A DNA stretch of 39,970 nucleotides from Mycobacterium sp. (GCF_019243155.1 NZ_JAFAUS010000053.1:1-39970), one strand, 5' to 3'. Counted from the first letter of the stretch, positions 24,037 through 34,424 are shown. Notes: a model not told the origin generated them from the letters alone. Translations and numbers: made by a program.

Positions 24037-24518
24037 TCGGCCGGGCTCAGGCGAACCGCCCCGAGGTGAAGCCGGTCGACCGCCTCGGCGAACTCGTCGC
24101 GTGTCGGGATGCGCTGCTCGCGATATTTCAGCCCGATCATGCGCTGTGCGCGCTGCACGCCGTAGGACTCGGCGCAGCGCAGATAAAGGTCGGAGACTGT
24201 CTCGCGGTCACGCAGCAGCTCGCCGCGCATGACGGTCGTCTTGCCGTCGTAGACGACCTGCGATTCGGCGCCGCCGCGAAAGTTCTGTTTCCATGACGCC
24301 CCGGTCAGCGCATATAGCTGGCCGTCAATCACGTGAGCGCTCAACGGAATTGAGAACACACGGCCCGTTTTGCGTCCGGTGAAGCTCAACACCATCAGTT
24401 GCTTGCGCGCGGCGCCTGCGAGCGGGGTGCGCAGCAGGAAACGCAGCAGGGGATTGACGATTCGCATCAGTGCCGACGGTGGAGCCCCGACGTCTATCGC
24501 ATGCGACTGCTCTGCCAT
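24033..24518 (-). CDS. Ddn-like F420-dependent nitroreductase/quinone reductase family protein (DUF385)
   Basis: 161 aa. Split beta-barrel flavin-reductase-like fold. Marks are KQLMVLSFTGRKTGRVFSIPL (spanning about 39-59, the phosphate-binding basic strand), then YALTGASWKQNFRGG (about 69-83), as in the mycobacterial deazaflavin F420-binding families related to Ddn (Rv3547). No signal peptide. The expected activity is F420H2-dependent reduction of quinones or nitro-compounds; the substrate cannot be told. Start ATG at 24518, preceded by a weak ribosome site. Confidence 0.8.
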   Translation of the reverse strand: MAEQSHAIDVGAPPSALMRIVNPLLRFLLRTPLAGAARKQLMVLSFTGRKTGRVFSIPLSAHVIDGQLYALTGASWKQNFRGGAESQVVYDGKTTVMRGELLRDRETVSDLYLRCAESYGVQRAQRMIGLKYREQRIPTRDEFAEAVDRLHLGAVRLSPAD

Positions 24519-24575
24519 GCCTTCACCGTAGGGCTAACCCCACCGCTTCAACAGGGGCGTATTTGATGGTTTGCG

Positions 24576-24808
24576 TCAGCTGCCGATGGTCGTCTGGTCG
24601 TCGATGACGTTGGTGGCGTCCATCAGCGGACCCTGGTCGGTCCGCGGGGCGTTGGCGTTGAGCTGCAGCACGAACACCCCACCTGCGCCAGCCACGCCGG
24701 ACTGAGACTAACCGAATTAGCGACCAAATTTGCCACGATCTTTTTGGACATTTCGTCGGGCACGGCCGGATCGCTAACCGTTATCGAATTCGTTTCGGAA
24801 ATGGCCAC
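24576..24808 (-). pseudogene. Possible frameshifted remnant of a small protein gene
   Basis: Within the 323-bp gap upstream of the GH92 gene, the minus strand reads a protein-like frame from an ATG at 24808 (VPDEMSKKIVANLVANSVSL) to about 24690, then a different frame continues with GAGGVFVLQLNANAPRTDQG to a TGA at 24576. Both halves look like genuine protein but neither is complete, so a frameshift in a decayed gene is suspected. Family not recognised. It could instead be chance. Confidence 0.35.
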
Positions 24809-24841
24809 GCGAATACACGGTTATCGGTGTAAGAGACAGGT

Positions 24842-27472
24842 ATGCGGTCACGAAGGACTATCGCCGCGCTCCTCGCGGCGTCGGTCGTCTTCATGGCCTT
24901 CATTGCCGCGGCGCCACCCGTCGCCTATGACGGTCCGCCCGCGATGGTCGCCGATCCGGTCAACCACGTCGCCACGCTCATCGGCACCGGGACCGGGGGT
25001 GAGACCGTGGGCGAGATCAACAACTTTCCCGGCGCCACCGTGCCGTTCGGAATGGTGCAGTACTCGCCGGACACCGTTGACAACTACGCCGGTTACAACT
25101 ACGACAACCCACGCTCCACCGGGTTCAGCATGACCCACGCGTCGGTGGGATGTGCTGCGTTCGGCGACATCTCAATGCTGCCCACCACCGGTGGCAGTGG
25201 CCTGCAACCGTGGAACGCCTGGGAGAGGATCGCCCACGACGACACCGAGCAGGGAATGCCCGGCTACTACACGGTGCGGTTTCCGGGCACCGGGGTGAAG
25301 GCGGAGCTCACCGCCACAACGCATACGGGCGTGGGCCGATTCACCTACCCACGCAACGGCCGCCCCGCCGTGTTGCATGTGCGCCCGGGTTCGTCGTTGG
25401 CCGGCAATTCCCGTGCGACCATCCAGATCGGGGAAGACAACACCACGATCACCGGCTGGGCCACCAGCGGCGGATTCTGCGATAAGCCGAACGCCTACAC
25501 CGTGTACTTCGCGATGAAGTTCAACCAGCCCTTCATCTCCTACGGCGCCTGGGACGGCAATGCGGTCCACACCGGCGCCCGAAGCGCTAACGCGCCGTAC
25601 AGCGGCGGGTACGTGGAATTCCCGACCGGTTCGGTGCTCGAGGTGCGGACGGCCATCTCCTACGTCGGAATCGACGGCGCGCGGGCGAACCTTGCGGCCG
25701 AGGGTGCGGCCGGCTTCGACGACGTCCGTGCCGCCGCGTCGAGGGAATGGAACGTGGCGCTGTCACGCATCACGATCGCCGGCCGCAAAGACGACGATCT
25801 GGAGACCTTCTACACCTCGCTGTATCGATCGTTGTTGCACCCCAACACGTTCAACGACGCGGATGGACGCTACCTCGGGTTTGACGGGCTCATCCACACC
25901 GTAGCCAAAGGGCACACGCAGTACGCCAACTTCTCCGACTGGGACACGTATCGATGCCTGGCGGCGTTGCAGGCCTTGCTTTTTCCTGAGCGAGCGGGCG
26001 ACATGGCCCAATCGCTGGTCAACGACGCCGACCAGAGCGGCGCTCTGCCGCGCTGGGCCTTCGCCAACGCCGCGACCGGCGAGATGACCGGGGACAGCGT
26101 AACCCCGCTGATCGTGAACCTGAATGCCTTCGGGGCCAAGGATTTCGACGTCAAGACTGCGTTGCGTTACATGGTGGACGCGGCGAACAAGGGCGGTGTG
26201 GGGCTCGACGGCTACGTGGAGCGGCCGGGGGCCGCCACCTACCAGAAGTTCCGATATGCGCCGTACACGTTGGAGTTCGGCCATCCAGGATGGATCGCCG
26301 ATGCCTCGATCACGCTCGAGTGGTCGGTCGACGACTTCGCCATCTCCCGATTCGCCGACTCGCTCGGCGACGCCGCCACCGCCGCCGATTTTCAGAACCG
26401 GGCCCAGTACTGGCAGAACCTTTTCAACCCGAGCAACCGGAGCATCGTGCCCCGCAGCTGGAGCGGTTTCTTCCGCCCCGGCGCCGCAGTTGTACTGTCC
26501 CCCAACAATTTCGGTCAGGTCGGGTACGACGAGGGTAACGCCGAGCAATACGTCTGGGCGGTGCCCCACAATGTCGCGGACCTGGTGACCGCCCTCGGCG
26601 GCAGGTCCGCGGTGGCCGAGCGACTCGACCGCTTCACCAAGGAACTGAACGTCGGCCCCAATGAGCCCTACCTGTGGGCCGGTAACGAGCCTGGCTTCTC
26701 GGTGCCGTGGTTGTACAACTACATCGGCCAGCCGTGGAAGACGCAGCACCTGGTCGACCGGGTGCGCGGGCTGTTCGGGCCGACGGCCGACGGCGAGCCC
26801 GGCAACGACGACCTGGGCGCGCTGGCCAGCTGGTATGTCTGGGCGGCGCTGGGCTTGTACCCGAGCACGCCGGGGACGTCGATTCTCACCGTGGCCGCAC
26901 CGCTTTTCGACCGCGCAGTGATCACGCTTCCCGAAGGGAAGTCCATCCAGATCTCCGCGCCGGGGGCGTCGGGGCCGCACCACCTCAAGTACATCAGCGG
27001 CCTCAAGGTCGACGACCAGGCCACCGATCGGACGTCGCTGCCCGAAGCGATCATCCGAACAGGAGGCGCGCTGGACTTCTCGCTCGCCGGCTATCCGGAT
27101 GAAACCTGGGGAACGAAAGAGTCATCCGCACCGCCGTCGTTCAGTGTGGGCGGTTCGGCGTTGACCACCAACATCTCTCAACCCAATGTCACAATCGCGC
27201 CCGGGCACTCGGGCAGCGTGACCCTCGACGCGCAACGGATGACAGCGGGTACCGGCGGCTACGCCGTCACCGGCGAGTCCTCGGACGCCGGCATCACCGT
27301 GCCGCCGACATCCGGTGAGTTCAAATCCGACGGATCAGCCTCCATCACGGTCCCCATCACCGTGGCGAAGTCGGTGCCCGAGGAGTACTACCTGGTGTAC
27401 CTGACCACCAAGGTCGGTCAAAGCGTGCGCAGGTCAACCGTTTTCGTGGATGTGCAAACCCCAACCGGTTGA
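24842..27472 (+). CDS. Secreted GH92-family alpha-mannosidase
   Basis: 876 aa. N-terminal signal peptide about 1-26 ([20 protein letters not shown]), cut near AAAPPVA. The N-terminal beta-sandwich (about 45-290) has [10 protein letters not shown] and [16 protein letters not shown]; the (alpha/alpha)6 catalytic barrel follows with [37 protein letters not shown] and [20 protein letters not shown]. These are GH92 (calcium-dependent exo-alpha-1,2-mannosidase) landmarks; the last segment carries the catalytic-acid region. An extra C-terminal beta domain (about 780-876) looks like a NEW3/Ig-like module. It resembles M. tuberculosis Rv0584. Likely acts on exported mannosylated glycans. Four nt separate it from the convergent flippase-like gene. 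Confidence 0.93.
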   Translation: MRSRRTIAALLAASVVFMAFIAAAPPVAYDGPPAMVADPVNHVATLIGTGTGGETVGEINNFPGATVPFGMVQYSPDTVDNYAGYNYDNPRSTGFSMTHASVGCAAFGDISMLPTTGGSGLQPWNAWERIAHDDTEQGMPGYYTVRFPGTGVKAELTATTHTGVGRFTYPRNGRPAVLHVRPGSSLAGNSRATIQIGEDNTTITGWATSGGFCDKPNAYTVYFAMKFNQPFISYGAWDGNAVHTGARSANAPYSGGYVEFPTGSVLEVRTAISYVGIDGARANLAAEGAAGFDDVRAAASREWNVALSRITIAGRKDDDLETFYTSLYRSLLHPNTFNDADGRYLGFDGLIHTVAKGHTQYANFSDWDTYRCLAALQALLFPERAGDMAQSLVNDADQSGALPRWAFANAATGEMTGDSVTPLIVNLNAFGAKDFDVKTALRYMVDAANKGGVGLDGYVERPGAATYQKFRYAPYTLEFGHPGWIADASITLEWSVDDFAISRFADSLGDAATAADFQNRAQYWQNLFNPSNRSIVPRSWSGFFRPGAAVVLSPNNFGQVGYDEGNAEQYVWAVPHNVADLVTALGGRSAVAERLDRFTKELNVGPNEPYLWAGNEPGFSVPWLYNYIGQPWKTQHLVDRVRGLFGPTADGEPGNDDLGALASWYVWAALGLYPSTPGTSILTVAAPLFDRAVITLPEGKSIQISAPGASGPHHLKYISGLKVDDQATDRTSLPEAIIRTGGALDFSLAGYPDETWGTKESSAPPSFSVGGSALTTNISQPNVTIAPGHSGSVTLDAQRMTAGTGGYAVTGESSDAGITVPPTSGEFKSDGSASITVPITVAKSVPEEYYLVYLTTKVGQSVRRSTVFVDVQTPTG

Positions 27473-27476
27473 CTCG

Positions 27477-29852
27477 TCAGACCAACTCGTTATTGGTCAA
27501 CCACCGCATCACCGGCCAGCCGACGAACACGGGCAGCCAGCACGTGAGCACCCGATACAACAGGACCGACGGCACAGCGATGGCCGTAGGCACCCCGAAG
27601 GCGGCCAGGCCACCGATCAGCGCCGCTTCGACGGCGCCGACACCGCCGGGAGTCGGGGCGGCCGACGCCAGCGTCCCGCCGACCATCGTCACCACGGTGA
27701 CGGTGACGAACGTGGTACCGCCGCCGAACGCCTCGACGCTGGCCCACAGCGCCAGCGCGGCGCCCAGAGTGGTTCCCGCGCAACCGAGTACGATCAGGGC
27801 TAGCCGCTGCGGTTCGCGGGCGAGCGTCAACAGGTCGCTCGTCACCTCGTTGAGCTTGGGGCGCACCTCGGTCGCCAGCCACCGCCGCAGCGTGGGCACG
27901 AACAGAAACGTGCCGACGATGCCCAGGGCCACGCCCGCGATGAGGTACAGCATCGTGGCACTCGGAACGAAGTGCTTGAGGTTCATCGACGCGCCCGCGA
28001 CCGCACTGAACAAGATCAACAGCAAAAGGTGCGCGATCACCTGCACGGCCTGCTGCAGCGCCACCGCCGCGGTGGCCCGCATCGCCGAAAGGCCGTTCTT
28101 CTGCAGGTAGCGGGTGGACAGCGCGAGGCCGCCGACGCCCGCCGGGGTGGTTGTTGCCGCAAAGGTGTTGGCCACCTGCACGATTGACAGCTTCCAGAAG
28201 TTCACCGTTCCGTCGGTGCTGGCCCACAACGCGGCGGCCGCCCCCACGTAGGTCATCGCCGAAACCAACAGGCCGAGCAGCGCCCACCACCAGTTGGCGG
28301 TCCGCAACTGGGAGAAGAACGTCGGCGCCGTGCTGATGAAGGGGTACGCGACGTAGACGAGCGCACCGAACAACACCAGCTGGATGATCTGACTGCGGGT
28401 GAACCGGGTGATGGTCTGCGTTTTGATCTGATCGGCACCGGTTTGCCGCTTCACCTCTGCGCGGGCCCCCGAGATGACGGTGCCGGAATCGGGGATCGAC
28501 CGCCGAATCGACCTCGGCACGGCCACTTTCGTCAATCGGCGCGAGGCGCTGAGGATCGTGTCCTTACCGAACACGTCGATTGCGGCACTCACAGCCGACT
28601 TCGGTTCGTACACAGCCGATGTCGTCACCAACAGCTGCGCGATGTCGGATTTGAGCTGGGCATCGGTCGCGCCATATTCGGCGTTGCCGAAGCCGCCGAA
28701 CAGCGCGGTGCCGTCGTCGATGGTGATCTGGTGACTGCGCAGATCACCATGGGCGATCTGGTGATCGTTGAGGACCCGCAGCGAATCCCACAGCCGGCCG
28801 ACGGGCGTGGTGTCCGCGCAGCCGGTAAGGGGAACGCCGCGAGGCGGCTTGTGCGAGTACAGCATCCAGCCCCGCTCCAGGGGCGCGACGGCGATCGTCT
28901 CGGTGTTGGCCACGCCCGCTTCACCGATGGCGATCGCCATCAGTCCGCGATATTCGACGGCGCGCCGCATCGACGTCACCAGCGGCGCGGTCTCGGCGTC
29001 ACGCAGCTTCAGCTTCCCCCAGAGCTGGCGCAGCGCGCCGCCACTGCGTTGATGCGGGCCGTACAACTCGACCACCGCCGTGCATTCTGGGGTCTCGCCG
29101 CTGGCCGAAAGAACGAGCGGCCCGCGTCCGGCGGGGCGAATCACGGCGATCCGCGTGACCTCGAACCCGCGCTTGGCCAGGGCGCGCACCGCAGCCTCCA
29201 GCGGCACCTCCAGTGCGGGCGTGCCGACGACGAGCACCACCAGCGCCCCGACGAACCACCCGACCGCCAGACCCACCAGCGAGCGCGCCGGCACGATGGC
29301 GCTGACCACGAGGTGGATGGGCACGAAGGCCAGCAACAGCGCCCACCACCAACGCCGCCAGCGCGCGGGCAGCCATGGTCCGGAGACGGTCAGCACCGCC
29401 GCCAGCATCCCGATCCAGCGCGGGTCGTCGAGGAATTGCGCCGGAAGCGTGCTGAGCCGCTCGGGGACGTCGAAGTGCCAGCGTGGTGCCGCGATGCCGG
29501 TGGCGGTGATCGACAAGAGAATGATTGCGATCAACCCGGCGGCCGCATATGCGCCCAGCAGTTTCCACTGGCCGGCCACGATCAGGCCGGTCAGGATGAT
29601 GAATGGCAGCGCAACAATCGCGAATCCGTACACGAGATATACCGCTTCGGATTGCGTGGGCGATAACACTCCGACGATCTGCGAAACGGATTTCTCGAGC
29701 GATATCCATTGCGGGCGGGTGATCACCGAACTCGTGATCACGACCGCGAAAAAAGCCGCGGCCATAAGCAGCCGCAAGATGTCATTGAATCGGCGGGTCA
29801 TCGGCTGCAGCAATCTGCCGGAGACGCTGATCTCTCGCCCGTCAACCCGCAT
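27477..29852 (-). CDS. Large integral membrane protein with flippase-like (LPG_synthase_TM) domain, Rv0585c type
   Basis: About 791 aa from the ATG at 29852 (MRVDGREISVSG); in-frame ATG/GTG codons at 29882 and 29894 are alternatives and none has a clear ribosome site. The N-terminal third has about six membrane helices (from LMAAAFFAVVIT to WFVGALVVLVVG). A soluble middle part (about 220-460) resembles a degenerate protein-kinase-like fold (IAVAPLERGWMLYS, NDHQIAHGDLRSHQI) with an HGDLR motif as in lipopolysaccharide-kinase-like folds. The C-terminal part has about seven helices of the UPF0104/lysylphosphatidylglycerol synthase membrane family (TPAGVGGLALSTRYL, TPGGVGAVEAALIGGL). Probably moves or modifies a lipid. 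It is convergent with GH92 as in M. tuberculosis. Confidence 0.88.
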   Translation of the reverse strand: MRVDGREISVSGRLLQPMTRRFNDILRLLMAAAFFAVVITSSVITRPQWISLEKSVSQIVGVLSPTQSEAVYLVYGFAIVALPFIILTGLIVAGQWKLLGAYAAAGLIAIILLSITATGIAAPRWHFDVPERLSTLPAQFLDDPRWIGMLAAVLTVSGPWLPARWRRWWWALLLAFVPIHLVVSAIVPARSLVGLAVGWFVGALVVLVVGTPALEVPLEAAVRALAKRGFEVTRIAVIRPAGRGPLVLSASGETPECTAVVELYGPHQRSGGALRQLWGKLKLRDAETAPLVTSMRRAVEYRGLMAIAIGEAGVANTETIAVAPLERGWMLYSHKPPRGVPLTGCADTTPVGRLWDSLRVLNDHQIAHGDLRSHQITIDDGTALFGGFGNAEYGATDAQLKSDIAQLLVTTSAVYEPKSAVSAAIDVFGKDTILSASRRLTKVAVPRSIRRSIPDSGTVISGARAEVKRQTGADQIKTQTITRFTRSQIIQLVLFGALVYVAYPFISTAPTFFSQLRTANWWWALLGLLVSAMTYVGAAAALWASTDGTVNFWKLSIVQVANTFAATTTPAGVGGLALSTRYLQKNGLSAMRATAAVALQQAVQVIAHLLLLILFSAVAGASMNLKHFVPSATMLYLIAGVALGIVGTFLFVPTLRRWLATEVRPKLNEVTSDLLTLAREPQRLALIVLGCAGTTLGAALALWASVEAFGGGTTFVTVTVVTMVGGTLASAAPTPGGVGAVEAALIGGLAAFGVPTAIAVPSVLLYRVLTCWLPVFVGWPVMRWLTNNELV

Positions 29853-29953
29853 GTTGCTAGTTAACCGGATACCCGGCTGCATGACAGCCAGCACACACGT
29901 AGCGCGCGTAGGGTCGTGTATCTAGACGGACTAGCGAATTGGAGGGCTTGGGC

Positions 29954-30904
29954 GTGGGCAGAACCGACAATGACAGCTGGGAGATCACCGAAAGTGTGGG
30001 TGCCACCGCACTCGGCGTGGCGGCCGCCCGCGCCGCCGAGTCCGAGAGCGAAAACCCGCTGATCAGCGACCCGTTCGCGCGCGTCTTCCTGCAGGCCGCC
30101 GGGGAAGGCGTGTGGAACTGGTTCGCGGCTCCCGATCTGCCCGCCCAGATCACCGAGGCCGAGCCCGACCTGGCGCCGCGGATGCAGGGGATGGTCGATT
30201 ACATGGCCGCCCGCACCGCGTTTTTCGACAACTTCTTTCTCGACGCGACCCGCGCGGGAGTGCGCCAGGTGGTGATCTTGGCTGCGGGTTTGGACTCCCG
30301 AGCGTGGCGGTTGTCCTGGCCGGGCGGCGTTACCGTCTACGAACTCGACCAGCCACAAGTCTTGGAATTCAAGGCGTCCGCGCTGCGCGAACACGGCGCG
30401 GAACCGACCTGCACGCTGGTGAATGTTCCCGTCGACCTGCGCCACGACTGGCCTGCCGCGTTGCGGGAGGCCGGATTTGACGCAACGGCGCCGAGCGCAT
30501 GGTCGGCCGAGGGACTGTTGCCTTTCCTGCCGGCCGCCGCTCAGGAGTTGCTGTTCGAGCGTGTTCAGGCGCTGGGCGCCGCGGGCAGTCGCATCGCGGT
30601 CGAGGCGCCGGGTCCGGACTTCAACGACGAGGGTGCTCGCGACAGGCAGCGTCAGACGATGCAGCGGGTGCGCGACATGATGGCCGAACTCGACCCGGAA
30701 CGGAGTATCCCCGACGTGCAGGACCTGTGGTACTTCGAGGATCGTGAAGACGTCGGCGACTGGCTTCGCCGGCACGACTGGGATGTGACGGTGACACCGG
30801 CGGAGGAACTGATGGCCGGCTACGACCGCAGGCCGCGACACGACATCGAAGACGCCGCGCCGCAGACATTATTCGTGGCGGCCGAACTCAATGGGGGGAA
30901 CTGA
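29954..30904 (+). CDS. SAM-dependent methyltransferase, LCM family (paralogue 1)
   Basis: 316 aa from a GTG at 29954, chosen because GGAGG lies ten bases upstream and because the product then starts [15 protein letters not shown] just like its neighbour; the frame opens at a TTG at 29939. Class I Rossmann methyltransferase of the leucine carboxyl methyltransferase / TIGR00027 type common in mycobacteria: SAM motif [15 protein letters not shown], acidic loop [11 protein letters not shown], and post-motifs [13 protein letters not shown]. The substrate of this family is generally unknown. It is followed two bases later by a close paralogue, so a recent tandem duplication. A TAGGGT -10-like word is at 29909-29914. 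Confidence 0.93.
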   Translation: MGRTDNDSWEITESVGATALGVAAARAAESESENPLISDPFARVFLQAAGEGVWNWFAAPDLPAQITEAEPDLAPRMQGMVDYMAARTAFFDNFFLDATRAGVRQVVILAAGLDSRAWRLSWPGGVTVYELDQPQVLEFKASALREHGAEPTCTLVNVPVDLRHDWPAALREAGFDATAPSAWSAEGLLPFLPAAAQELLFERVQALGAAGSRIAVEAPGPDFNDEGARDRQRQTMQRVRDMMAELDPERSIPDVQDLWYFEDREDVGDWLRRHDWDVTVTPAEELMAGYDRRPRHDIEDAAPQTLFVAAELNGGN

Positions 30905-30906
30905 TC

Positions 30907-31854
30907 ATGGCAAGGACCGACAACGACAGCTGGGAGATCACCGAGAGTGTGGGTGCGACCGCGCTCGGCGTGGCGTCGGCCCGCGCGGCGGAGACCCGCA
31001 GTGAAAATCCGTTGATCAGCGATCCGTTCGCGCAGGTCTTCCTCGACGCCGCCGGCGACGGCGTGTGGAATTGGCATTCCGTCGGACAGCTGCCCCCGGA
31101 GGTCGTCGAAGCCGAACCCGAGTTGCCGTTGCAGATGCAGGCGATGGTGGGCTATATGGCTTCGCGGACAGCGTTTTTCGACCAGTTCTTCCTCTCGGCG
31201 ACGGGCGCGGGAATCCGCCAGGCGGTGATCTTGGCCGCCGGCCTGGACGCGCGGGCCTGGCGGTTGCCCTGGCCGGACGGAACGACGGTCTACGAACTCG
31301 ACCAGCCCCGGGTGCTGGACTTCAAATCCTCGACGCTGGCCGCGCACGGTTCCGAACCGGCCTGCAACCGGATCGCAGTCCCGGTCGATCTGCGCCAGGA
31401 CTGGCCGGATGCATTGCGGCAGGCCGGTTTTGACACGTCAGCGCCCAGCGTCTGGTCGGCGGAGGGGCTGATGCCGTATCTGCCGGCCGCCGCGCAGGAG
31501 CTGCTGTTCAACCGGGTGCACGGGCTCACCGCCGCCGGCAGCCGGGTGGCCGTGGAGGCGCTTGGTCCGAAGTTCCTCGATCCGGACTTCCGCGCGAAGC
31601 GTCGGGAGCGGATGGAACGAGTCCGCGGGCTGATGGCCAAGGTGGATCCGGACCGGGAGATTCCCCGCACCGACGAGCTGTGGTACTTCGAGGAGCGCGA
31701 GGACGTCGGTGACTGGTTCCGCCGCCACGGGTGGGACGTGACCGTGACACCGTCCGACGAGCTGATGGCAGGCTACGGGCGGCGAGCAGCCCAAGAGGTG
31801 CAGGACGCGGTGCCCGGGAATCTGTTCGTAGCGGCGCAGCGGACGGCGGGTTAG
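30907..31854 (+). CDS. SAM-dependent methyltransferase, LCM family (paralogue 2)
   Basis: 315 aa. Starts [20 protein letters not shown], nearly the same as paralogue 1, and keeps the same motifs ([41 protein letters not shown]). The two proteins are similar along their whole length, including the C-terminal [26 protein letters not shown] region (paralogue 1 has a close match), so they are tandem duplicates and probably co-transcribed (2-nt gap). Divergence is concentrated in the variable loops around residues 40-70 and 200-245, which may alter substrate. Its stop interlocks with that of the TVP38 gene (TTAG, 31851-31854). Confidence 0.93.
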   Translation: MARTDNDSWEITESVGATALGVASARAAETRSENPLISDPFAQVFLDAAGDGVWNWHSVGQLPPEVVEAEPELPLQMQAMVGYMASRTAFFDQFFLSATGAGIRQAVILAAGLDARAWRLPWPDGTTVYELDQPRVLDFKSSTLAAHGSEPACNRIAVPVDLRQDWPDALRQAGFDTSAPSVWSAEGLMPYLPAAAQELLFNRVHGLTAAGSRVAVEALGPKFLDPDFRAKRRERMERVRGLMAKVDPDREIPRTDELWYFEEREDVGDWFRRHGWDVTVTPSDELMAGYGRRAAQEVQDAVPGNLFVAAQRTAG

Positions 31855-32588
31855 CGCGGCGCCTCGTCGGGATCGCCGCGCCCGCGCCACTTTCGGAAGC
31901 CGCGGTGCGCGGCGAACGCGCCGGCGATCGCGGTGATGCACCACACCGCTATCGCCGCGTAGGCCAGCGGTGACGACCGGTTGCCGATCGAGGCGCCCAG
32001 CGCCGTGTAGACGAACGCCCGCGGAACCGAGCCGATGAACGAGCCAACGACCATCTGCCACAACGGAACTCCGAACGCTCCGAAGGCGTAGGACGCGAGC
32101 GCGTCCGAAATGCCGGGAACGAAACGCTGACCGACGACAGCCCATAGTCCCCGCCGTCCGATCAGGGCGTCGATGCGATCGGCTCGCGCCGTGCCGAGCA
32201 GCGCCCGCGCGCTGTCCCGGCCGGCGCGGCGGCCGAGGAAACTCGCGATGACCGCGGTACCCACTGTGGCGCCCAGGGTGACGAAGACGCCCAGCAGCGG
32301 ACCGAACAGCAGCCCGCTGCCCGCGGCCAGAATCGTCCCGGGCACGAACAAGGCGCCGAGCGCCGACGACACCACCGCATACGTCAGCGGCGCCGCCGGC
32401 CCGGTGGCCTTCACCAGCCGCCGGATCTCCTCGATGTCGATGACGTGCGCGACGGCCACCAGATAGAACATGACGGCCAGAAAGCATGCGAACACGGCCA
32501 ACCGGATGATGTGGCCCCGTCGAGACGTGGGATCCGATGTCGGTGCGGGGTCGTCGCTGTCGTCCATGCTGCCACGATTGTTCCGCAC
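31851..32588 (-). CDS. TVP38/TMEM64 (DedA/SNARE-associated) family membrane protein
   Basis: About 245 aa from a GTG at 32588 (GGTGGGG site upstream); an ATG at 32567 would give 238 aa. About six membrane segments. The family core is visible: [20 protein letters not shown] (about 96-115) and [19 protein letters not shown] with [19 protein letters not shown]. The proline- and glycine-rich FVPG motifs match the TVP38/VTT lipid-scramblase-type superfamily. Similar to M. tuberculosis Rv0625c, which likewise lies beside recD-recB-recC (from memory). Possible role in lipid movement across the membrane; not proven for this branch. It lies downstream of recD on the same strand. Confidence 0.9.
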   Translation of the reverse strand: MRNNRGSMDDSDDPAPTSDPTSRRGHIIRLAVFACFLAVMFYLVAVAHVIDIEEIRRLVKATGPAAPLTYAVVSSALGALFVPGTILAAGSGLLFGPLLGVFVTLGATVGTAVIASFLGRRAGRDSARALLGTARADRIDALIGRRGLWAVVGQRFVPGISDALASYAFGAFGVPLWQMVVGSFIGSVPRAFVYTALGASIGNRSSPLAYAAIAVWCITAIAGAFAAHRGFRKWRGRGDPDEAPR

Positions 32589-32659
32589 CGGCGTCGCCCC
32601 ACCTCACTCGGCTATTTCCAACCCGCCGCGGCTTGCCCGCACCCGCCCAACTCACCGTG

Positions 32660-32678
32660 ATCCGTGACCCGCACGGAT
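32660..32678. terminator. Weak hairpin between recD and the TVP38 gene
   Basis: ATCCGTG (32660-32666) and CACGGAT (32672-32678) form a 7-bp stem with a 5-nt loop, 34 nt beyond the recD stop. No T-tract, so it may be a weak terminator or a processing site between recD and the next minus-strand gene. Confidence 0.35.
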
Positions 32679-32711
32679 GCGCGAAGGCCCGATCCGGTGG
32701 CACCGCCGCCG

Positions 32712-34424
32712 CTAGCTGAACGACCGCAGCCGTTGCGCCAATCCGCTCGCCCGCGCCGCCCGTCGGTCGATCGCGGCGCGCACCGAGGGCTCGGGACCCA
32801 CGACCCGCACCTTGACCTTGGCGCGTGTCACCGCGGTGTAGAACAGCTCCCGCGTAAGCAATCGCGAATCCTCCGGTGGCAGTAGGACCGTCACCTCCGT
32901 AGCCTGGCTGCCCTGGCTCTTGTGAATGGTCATGGCGTGCATCGTCTCCACGTCGCCGAGCCGGCTGATCGCGAAGTCGAGCGGACCGGTCGCGCCGGCG
33001 ATGACGGCCCGCAGGCCGTCGGCGCCCACCACGGTCACGCCGGTGTCGCCGTTGTAGACGCGCAGCCCGTAGTCGTTGGCCGTGACCAGCAGCGGCCGGC
33101 CGGCATACCACTGCGACCAGGCCGGCTGGCCCGTCTCCTCGGCAATCCACCTGTGCACCTGCGTGTTCCAGTACGCGGCACCGAACGGCCCCCGCCGATG
33201 CGCACACAGCAGCCGGTGTTCGTCTAGCGTGGCCAGTGCCACCTCGGCCGCACCGAGCGTCGCGGCCTCCCGCAGCCGCAGCGCATGCGGGACCAGCACC
33301 TGGCGCAGCCGGTCCGCCGGGCGGTCGGAATCCACCCACTCGATGTGTCCACCGCCGGCCGCCAACAGGTCCAGCACGCGATCCGCGTCGCCGATCCGAA
33401 TCGCCTCGGCCAGCGCGCCGATCGACTCGCCGAACCGGTGCGGCGTGCGCAGCGCGGCGACCTTCACATCGTCGCGCGCGGCCAGGCCTTCCACCAGATC
33501 TGCCAGCACCGCGCCGGCTTCCACCGAGGTCAACTGGTTGGGATCACCGACCAGGATCAGCCGGGTGTCCGGGCGGACCGCTTCCAGCAGCCGGGCCATC
33601 ATGGTCAGCGACACCATCGAGGTCTCGTCGACCACGATCACATCGTGCGGTAGCCGGTTGCCGCGATTGTGCTTGAAGCGCACCGATGTATCGGGCCGCG
33701 ACCCCAGCAACCGATGCAGCGTGGTCGCCCGCAGGCCGGTCAGTCGCGCCCGGTCCGCCGATCCGAGCTGCTCGACCTCGGCGGCCACCGCCTCGGCCAG
33801 CCGGGCCGCCGCCTTGCCGGTCGGCGCGGCCAGCGCGATGCGGGGCCGCGGCACACCGGCGACCTCGGCCTGCTCGACGAGCAACGCGAGCAGCCGGGCG
33901 ACCGTCGTGGTCTTCCCGGTACCGGGACCACCCGTCAGCACGGTGACCGCCTGCGACAGCGCGATTTCGGCGGCCGCTCGTTGCTCGTGGTACCCCTGCG
34001 GGAAAAGCCTTTCGTAGCCCGGCAGTTCGACGCTGGACCGGCTCACCGACAACGCGAGCAGATCGGCGCACACCTGCTCTTCCTCCAGCCAGTACCGGTC
34101 CAGGTACAGCAGGTCGCCGAAAAGCCGCAGCACCGGCGGCGATCCGAGCAGGGAGCTGGCCCGCACGGCGGCCATCCACTCGTCGGCGACGGGCCACGGC
34201 AGGTCGGGGATATCGACCTGCGCCGCCACGGTCCGCAGATCCACGCACACGGAACCGCCCCGCACCGCGCGCACCACTAACGCGATCGCCAATGCCACCC
34301 GATCATCGGCCTCGCCGGCCAGCGCCGTAAGGCGCTGTGCCACATGGATGTCGGCGGGCTCGAAGACGTCGGCTTCTGCGAACGTTCGCAAGAGTCCGTC
34401 GGCGCGGATCGACTCCAGCGTCAT
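32712..34424 (-). CDS. recD: Exodeoxyribonuclease V alpha subunit
   Basis: 570 aa from the ATG at 34424, which overlaps the recB stop by 4 nt (ATGA); an open frame extends upstream inside recB and is ignored. 5'-to-3' helicase subunit of RecBCD. Superfamily 1B helicase: Walker A GGPGTGKTTTVARLL (about 178-192), Walker B VVDETSMVSLTMM, motif III LILVGDPNQLTSVEAGAVL, and C-terminal TIHKSQGSQATEV with TAVTRAK. The N-terminal all-helical interaction domain (1-110) contacts RecC. Last gene of recC-recB-recD. In mycobacteria RecBCD serves single-strand annealing rather than standard recombination. Confidence 0.97.
   Translation of the reverse strand: MTLESIRADGLLRTFAEADVFEPADIHVAQRLTALAGEADDRVALAIALVVRAVRGGSVCVDLRTVAAQVDIPDLPWPVADEWMAAVRASSLLGSPPVLRLFGDLLYLDRYWLEEEQVCADLLALSVSRSSVELPGYERLFPQGYHEQRAAAEIALSQAVTVLTGGPGTGKTTTVARLLALLVEQAEVAGVPRPRIALAAPTGKAAARLAEAVAAEVEQLGSADRARLTGLRATTLHRLLGSRPDTSVRFKHNRGNRLPHDVIVVDETSMVSLTMMARLLEAVRPDTRLILVGDPNQLTSVEAGAVLADLVEGLAARDDVKVAALRTPHRFGESIGALAEAIRIGDADRVLDLLAAGGGHIEWVDSDRPADRLRQVLVPHALRLREAATLGAAEVALATLDEHRLLCAHRRGPFGAAYWNTQVHRWIAEETGQPAWSQWYAGRPLLVTANDYGLRVYNGDTGVTVVGADGLRAVIAGATGPLDFAISRLGDVETMHAMTIHKSQGSQATEVTVLLPPEDSRLLTRELFYTAVTRAKVKVRVVGPEPSVRAAIDRRAARASGLAQRLRSFS

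Noticed and set aside
24842..24910. Tat signal on the GH92 protein (twin Arg at residues 4-5)
   Set aside because: The Arg pair is not followed by the usual x-F-L-K-like pattern; a plain Sec-type signal fits better.
31438..33339. 633-codon open frame on the minus strand
   Set aside because: It crosses a methyltransferase, the TVP38 gene and part of recD, all with recognisable products in other frames.
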